Source: Chamaecyparis obtusa (Eukaryota > Streptophyta > Pinopsida > Cupressales > Cupressaceae). From it: a stretch of DNA of 64,000 bases. A program made the position numbers and the translations under genes. Location of the stretch: contig BSBK01000871.1 of the NCBI GenBank assembly GCA_027943335.1, forward strand, positions 818,501 to 882,500. Direction: 5' to 3'. This document shows positions 57,938 through 64,000 of the stretch, one piece after another (position 1 is the first letter of the stretch; every line of letters starts with the position of its first letter). The notes under the pieces are model-generated. The model searched no databases. It worked only from the letters and a program-made list of their open reading frames with translations, and was not told where the DNA came from.

Positions 57938-60900
57938 TAAATTTGCTTTTAGAAAAATTGGAATTTCCAATTCCACCTATTTGAGTGGAAGATGAAATGC
58001 CCATTTTGGGGGCAAAATTGGAATTTTGAAATTCCAATTCCAATTTTTTGGATGGACACAAACATGGAATTGAAGGTCACATAGTAATATTTGAAATGTT
58101 TTGAGAGTCACCTAATGTGACTGTACCCACACAACAACGACATATACTGACTTGTACAATTTTCTTTCATTGTTTTGTTACTACATTAGGACTTTAAGAA
58201 GAATGGGGGTCATTCCATGAACATAGAGGCCTAATCTTCATGGAGTGACATTTTTTAACTTGTATTATAAATTCCTAACATTGCATATGCAGAATCAAGT
58301 AGGGTTAAAGGTGATCACAACATTGAACAGTGAGAAAATACATTGAAAATGAATGCCAAAGTATAGCAGTGGCTAATCTGTCCAAACAAGGGGTGAGTTT
58401 TATGTTTGGAAATGTTCTAACATGTTGAGTGGATGGTGAATCAATCACTAATTTGATGTAGAAGTGCGTGGAGATAGGACATTGAGAAATCCCTAAAAAT
58501 AAGGGTTTGGAGACACAAAATTGGGGTTTTCAGTGTTGCAGTGGAACTGTGTTTAATTGCTTGGAGATTTGGACATTTTGAATCATTATAAGAGACTGCT
58601 AAAGGTTTGGGGTCTTAGAAGTATAATAGTGTGATTCCCAAACCCTAAAGAGTTGAACCCATGGATAGTCAGTATATCAAGTGGAGTGTCATCAGTATAG
58701 CTTTACGTCTTGAAATGATAAAATGAAAGTCACACCGACAAAATGAAAGTCACTCAGAGATGATTAATTTCATAAATATTTTTTATTATTCAAAAGAAAA
58801 AAATGTGTTTCCTTGTGGGATAGGTATAGGACTTCACTGATTCATTCATGTAAGTTGTGAAAACTATTCTCCCTTTAGGTCTCTAAAGCCAAAAAAAGAA
58901 TTCCACACTCATGAACAATTTAGACAGCCACTTGTGAGGCAAAAAATTGAAACTACAAAAGCTTGGTGAAGGTTTGTCCTAAAATTAGGACCATGACTTA
59001 TATGGATTCAATGGTACTTTTCCCTCATATGACTCAATTTTAACGAATTGGATTGTGACTTTAATTCAACCTTAATACAAGACAATCACTACCTTGAGAC
59101 TTAATGGCCTATGTAAATTGTGACTGTAATTCATATGATAAATTTTAATCCAAAACTCCATGATTTGATCCAATCCAATGATCACAATTCAAAGCCTCAA
59201 ATTATTTGTTTAAGCCTTTTGTTTTCTTATTTTCAGGAGTAAAGATAAGAAGTTCTAAAGTATGTCAATCATAGCAGAAAAGAAGTTAAATGCAAGAAAG
59301 AGTTAATAGCGACTTCAATAGTTTTGAACATTGCCTAGAAATTAGTGTATATTATATGGTGTAAATCTTTGAGAAGAAAGGGTAGAGCTCATTCGAAGTC
59401 AGCAATGGAAGCATTCATTCTTGGGCTATTTTAAAATATATTGTTTGTATCTATCAGTGGAAAGTGCATGACAAAAAATAAATCAATTGATGGACTCTTG
59501 TAGGAAGGAAGTTACTAATGTTAAATAAGGAGAATAGAGACTAGTCAAGAATGAAGTGACATTATGTAGAATATTGACATGCATTAAGTAGAAAGAGGTT
59601 AAAATATATATAGGCTTAAATTTGTAGTGTATAAATAGCTCTTGAAAATGCCAAAGGTTGCACATTTGATTCAACATTTCTATCAAGAGGTTAAAATATA
59701 TATAGGCTTGAATTTCACATTATAAACCACTTCTCCACTTTCAATCATAGCTAGATTATATTTTCTTATTTGTTTCTTAACTGCTATACCCAACCTAAGT
59801 GACCTTAAAATGGCCTAACCAACCCCTTAGACTAGTCTATCAACCTTTCAAGGCACAGTTGTCACTTTAGTACAGAGTGCTTCTTGGGCCTACAAACCTA
59901 GCTTTCTGCATCTAACACCAAGTTTTACCACATAATCTCCAAGTGTTATCGGGACTCTTTGAAACTCTCCTTGAGGTAGTCTTCCTCCAAAAGGATCAAA
60001 GCCTGGATCATTCTCTAGGCCTCCCAACTACAAGAACCTCAGAGGCCTAATTATGGCACCCACCAAGGCTCTACACTCTCAAGTGTTCAAAATATTTTTA
60101 GCCAATCAATACAATGTGTCCCCATAACTCCTCCCTAAGACTCTTCACAATTGTTGTCTCATTAGTGAAGATGCACCTCTGTACTCCCTAAGTACTTTCA
60201 CTCACCTAGACTGTTACAGATTCTTCATAAGCCTTCAAACCCTTTCTAAATGTCAATTGACTCATATTGACATCCCTCTCATTTACCAAGTTTGTAACTC
60301 AGTCTTGACACACCCTAATCTTTAGGATTGTCCCCTATGGCAATGCAGGCCGCCAATCAAACTTGGCACAATTTTGGGTTTTGGTTTCTAAATTTCCCAA
60401 AAGACCCCTCAAGATAGTCACCGTGTCTTAATCTATGTTCTCTTAGACAGAGTGTCCCTCGAGGTATATATTTTGGACCCTATACAAACTCCCAAATCCA
60501 TAACATCTCCTTTGAAGATAAAAAGCCTGATGCTCGGTCTGATACAATAGGCGCATTCAAAACTTGGCACTCGGCTAATCCCACAATGGTCTCATTAAGA
60601 GGTGAGTAATTCAAATTCAAATCCTTGAATTGAGACTCAAAATTGAAACCAGTCACATTTCAGATGCTTGGCTATCTTCATATCAAACTCCTCCAATCCG
60701 CATTCTCCATGGTAAGTTTATTGAAATCTTATGATACATTCTATAATTTTCCCTCCTCACCAAATGCCAATGACTTTCATCAGATCATAGGAAAGAAACA
60801 GATGTTTGAAATTCAAACTGCCGGCTAGGGCACACCCACGGGTTTTCCTATTCTGCAACCTGATTCTTTTTCCACACTTAATAAAATCAACTCAAACCAC

Positions 60901-61480
60901 TTGAAAATGAAAGATAGAAGTGTTTAGAAGCCTTCCATTTGATTAGATTCTTGACTTCTTTCAATACAGGTTTGCATGAATGTAAATACCAGTCATTTTT
61001 TTATGGAAAATGCAATTTTTTAAAATTAAATTTTGAAATCTTCGTTAGGCAATCTGTATAATGGATAAGAAATCCATGGCTTTGGCTAGCTCCCCAATAA
61101 AGCTTTAGCCTTCTCTACACTACCAACAATATCCCACCTAATCCCAATCCCAATAAAACAATAAAATATGCAGCAGACGACATTTTTGGGGAACAAATTG
61201 GCTTCAAAATTTTTAAAACTGGTAATAACAAATAGATGCATTCAAATTATCACAAGAGTTAGGAAAAACAAAATCATGTTACCTCAGTGCCCAATCCGCA
61301 GTGCTGAATCCACCCTCCAAAGTGAAGGTTACCTCAATGAGCTTCCAATACATAGTGCCGATGAGGTTTCGCACGCTGCAACCTTGAAAAAATACGCCGT
61401 GGTAATAATGAAATGAAATCAAAACACTACTTCTAATTATTATATAAGTGGTAATAATGAAATGAAATCTTTTTTTTTTA
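57938..61480. other. CACTA interior without recognisable genes
   Basis: 57960-58075 holds the AATTCC-rich repeat also seen at 3740-3960. The frame 61168-61416 (MQQTTFLGNKLASKFLKLVI and so on) matches nothing I know. A 22-bp direct repeat GTGGTAATAATGAAATGAAA lies at 61399 and 61449. Otherwise I see nothing definable. Confidence 0.5.
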
Positions 61481-61637
61481 AGTTATGCTCATGGTTGTCG
61501 AAAGTTCAACCTACATAGTATTGGTCGAACTTTCGACGAACACGGGCATGGATTAAAAAAAATCCAAAGTTTTCCTTCTATAATCAGACCAACCAAAAAA
61601 AAATTATTTCATGGTTGAAAATTTTGGTAGAAAAACC

Positions 61638-61655
61638 AGGTCAAATGTACTAGTG
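61638..61655 (-). repeat. Right terminal inverted repeat of the CACTA element
   Basis: On the minus strand it starts CACTAGTACATTTGACC. A subterminal hairpin lies at 61497-61537 with arms GTCGAAAGTTCAACC and GGTCGAACTTTCGAC. Confidence 0.8.
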
Positions 61656-62330
61656 TTTATATCATCCAAATTGCTTTGGGTGATATCCCCTTCGAACATG
61701 AGGTATAGTGCCTCCATGCAAGTATCATTAACTCCTCTTAGAAAGAGAAATTTTTGAGACTCCTCATTCAGTCTGTGTTGAGTGTTTTTATGCATGTATT
61801 GAAAAAAAACCTTGACTCATAGTCTTCCAAGGTTTCATCCTCTTTTTGTGACATCTTGAACCACCTTAAGGATGAATCCTTTAGTGTAGAGGGAGACAAA
61901 GTCAGCTTGTGTACATCAGTGGTATAGTAAAAAATCCTATAAAGGATGTCAAACTCAAACAAGAAGGTATCAGGGTCTTCGGTAATAAGTGCATACAAAT
62001 TTGGGAGTAATGAGGTAGGGATATTCTTGATGTTATTATTGTCATGTAGGTCAGGAATTGGGAATGGAAAGGGAAAAGTAGGTCTTTTCATCCTTGGTGG
62101 TCCTCGTGGGTTACCTCTCAGCTGATAAACTATATGGGAAAGATGATTATTATATGGGTCCTAGTTGTTAAAAGCTTGTAGATTATTCAAATGTTGAATG
62201 AGGGGATTAAGGTCATCTAGCTCAGCAGATAGGTTCAAATTTAATTCTAAGGAAGAAGATGAGGTAACTAAGTCTTGGACAACATCCACATATGGTTCTT
62301 CTTCTTGGAAAAGGTCTGGTTCAATTTATT
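61656..62330 (-). pseudogene. Athila gag, N-terminal part
   Basis: From about 62310 the frame reads PLIQHLNNLQAFNN, then RGNPRGPPRMKRPTFPF. The main open frame from 62091 continues LLPNLYALITEDPDTFLFEF, TLKDSSLRWFKMSQKEDETL and EDYESRFFF, then after a frame change FLRGVNDTCMEALYLM, ending DDI where the CACTA element cuts in. This is the Ty3/gypsy capsid region (retrotrans_gag family). Confidence 0.8.
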
Positions 62331-62510
62331 AGATATCTAATCTTCCAAGAAGGAATCTTCTAAATTGATCTATTCTTCTATGTATATGGAAAAAAGTAAA
62401 CCTAAACTAAGGAAAATATCAGAATACCAAATTCTAAGCTAAATGCTAGAAATTAAATTCAAACTCCTACTACCATTCCTTTAATAGGTTCTTAGTTTGA
62501 CACCATCCTA

Positions 62511-62523
62511 GGAAATGACACCA
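62511..62523 (-). other. Primer-binding site of the Athila element
   Basis: On the minus strand TGGTGTCATTTCC lies four bases after the LTR end. It resembles the TGGCGCCGTTGCC-type primer site of Athila/Tat elements with several changes, and a similar word GATGGTGTCAAAC follows. Confidence 0.65.
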
Positions 62524-62527
62524 AAAA

Positions 62528-63831
62528 TGTAGTGTCCTTAATTAGGTTGATAACTAGTAACATATATTCCTTTACTCAAGGATCTAATATCACAACTGGT
62601 AGTCATAATCTACTTAAGGACATCTTTTGATTGTCAACCCAGGGATATTAGGCTTGAAATGAGTATGAAAAGTATATGCACTAACTACCTATTTCAAAAA
62701 TGTGTTCTTACTTGAAAATACCATGCAGGAATTGAAATTAATAGAAACAAACTTCAGATAACAAATAATTTTCAAAATGAAAACTAAACTCAGTCTTGAA
62801 GACATGAATTACTCTATCCTTAGTGGCTACATGAATAATTGATAGCTCTATAATTCTGCCAGCTGTAGGAACAGTCACACTGAAGTTCTAGGAAAATAAA
62901 GTACAACTATTCTAATTGCAGAAATGGAAAAGACATATAGCTTCTGTAAGTGGGCCCCCTTAGGTAGTGTGTCATGTACACAATAGATTAAATTGCAAAC
63001 TCCATGAAATTATTTTATTGAATTGAAATTGAAAAGTACATTTCTCACAACTTGCAACTTGCAACTAAAGCTAATACACTAGTAATATTTTTTCAGCCCT
63101 CCTTTGAAGGAGAATGAAGCTATTTATTTAGAACTGAAACCTAACAACTAACTAACCTTTCCCACAAAAATGGGAAACCTGTATTACAACTCAACCTTTA
63201 CATTGAAAAGTGGACACAAGAGAGAAAACTGAGTCAAATTAGTTTGAAAGAATTAATGCACCACTATCCTACATTTGTGTGTCATCAAGGAACCTTTTGT
63301 TGGATTCTTGGAATACTCCCCTTGCATGGCAAGTAACTCCTTAGCTATCTCCTTGTTTCTTGCTACTGAGCCGGTCTTATTTGAATGAATCCCACAATGA
63401 TCTAGTGAAGGCTAAATCTTCTCCTTGAGACTTGGTACCTGCAATAACTAACAACTATTTCTAGAAAGAAGGGTCACCTCAACACATCCAACTCATTAAA
63501 TGATCCATTATCTCATTTATACATTCATTAGGTATTAACTTCTATTAAACAATGTCTCACATATGGTTGTATGAAGGTAAACAATAGTGACCGTAGGAAA
63601 GACATTTTATCTCATAGAGTCACAAGGCACACATCTTTCATCAAACTAATAAAACATCAAGAAATAACTATGGAAATACTATCAAAGAATTATCATAATA
63701 AGTTTTTCATATCAAACATAAAAGTCCATATATAACTTCCATAATCACTACTTAATGTCCAATTCAACATAAGAAAAGATATAAAGATACTAAAAAAATA
63801 GCCCAAAACATGCCAAAAGCTAGGCTCATCA
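62528..63831 (-). repeat. 5' LTR of the Athila element
   Basis: It is 1304 bp. In plus orientation it starts TGTAGTGTCCTTAATTAGG and ends GGCTCATCA. The part 62690-63831 is matched by 18110-19273. The first about 150 bp have no partner because of the deletion at 18103/18104. It is complete at this end and followed by array sequence. Confidence 0.85.
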
Positions 63832-64000
63832 AGCCTTACCCAAGAAATTTTCCTCCAACCATAGAATGATGATCCCTTGCACACCTTCTAACTAGAAGTG
63901 GTCCTATGCTTCATGAGGGTAAAGACAAAGGGCCAAACAAGCAACAACATCTAAGTCCTAGTGGTGTGTCCTACACCACCCAATCAACCATACAACTATA
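63832..64000 (+). mobile_element. Array unit C resumes after the Athila insertion
   Basis: TACCCAAGAAATTTTCCTCC and onward match 8988-9170 of unit B, showing that Athila inserted into the copia-like array. The window ends inside it. Confidence 0.75.

Overview
The window reads as plant nuclear DNA made almost entirely of transposable elements. The base composition, the Athila, Tat and copia retrotransposons, the CACTA and Mutator-like DNA elements, and the decayed pentatricopeptide (PPR) fragments all fit a large, repeat-rich genome. A gymnosperm such as a conifer is my guess, not something the sequence proves. I find no intact host gene, no RNA gene, no CRISPR array and no bacterial-type operon. 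Almost every coding stretch is a broken retroelement domain or a gene fragment.

Layout. Bases 1-4.4 kb are old intergenic DNA with a LINE reverse-transcriptase fragment, a PPR pseudogene on the minus strand and a possible transit-peptide exon. From 4.4 to 18.1 kb lies a head-to-tail array of a decayed copia-like element: tail, LTR, internal region, LTR, internal region. It is interrupted by a 3.1 kb LTR element (9653-12798, minus) and a 1.5 kb Mutator-like element (12970-14505). From 18104 to 63831 runs one Athila-type Ty3/gypsy element on the minus strand, split by three insertions. The array resumes at 63832.

Inside the Athila element, from high to low coordinate: 5' LTR (63831-62528), start of gag, a CACTA transposon (61655-53154) inserted in gag, the rest of gag, protease, RT, RNase H, integrase, then an extra ORF. 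That ORF is cut by a Ty1/copia element (39780-46752, plus) and by a Tat-type Ty3/gypsy element (20520-39483, plus). The 3' LTR (18104-19273) has lost its outer end. The Tat element carries an antisense, intron-containing plant-mobile-domain (PMD) gene between its pol and 3' LTR, and a second Ty1/copia element (29739-36948) sits inside intron 1 of that gene. Target-site duplications support most of these insertions: GACCT, CATCC, ATTTT, nine perfect bases for the Mutator-like element, and weaker ones for the CACTA and the small LTR element.

Relative order: the copia-like array is oldest, then Athila, then the CACTA, copia and Tat insertions into it, and last the copia inside Tat. All pol genes carry stops or frameshifts, so no element looks able to move on its own. 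The most interesting items are the PMD gene inside Tat, the tandem copia-like array, and the CACTA element carrying fragments of a GRF zinc-finger gene (with an intron kept) and a PPR gene. I did not find a convincing new functional system.
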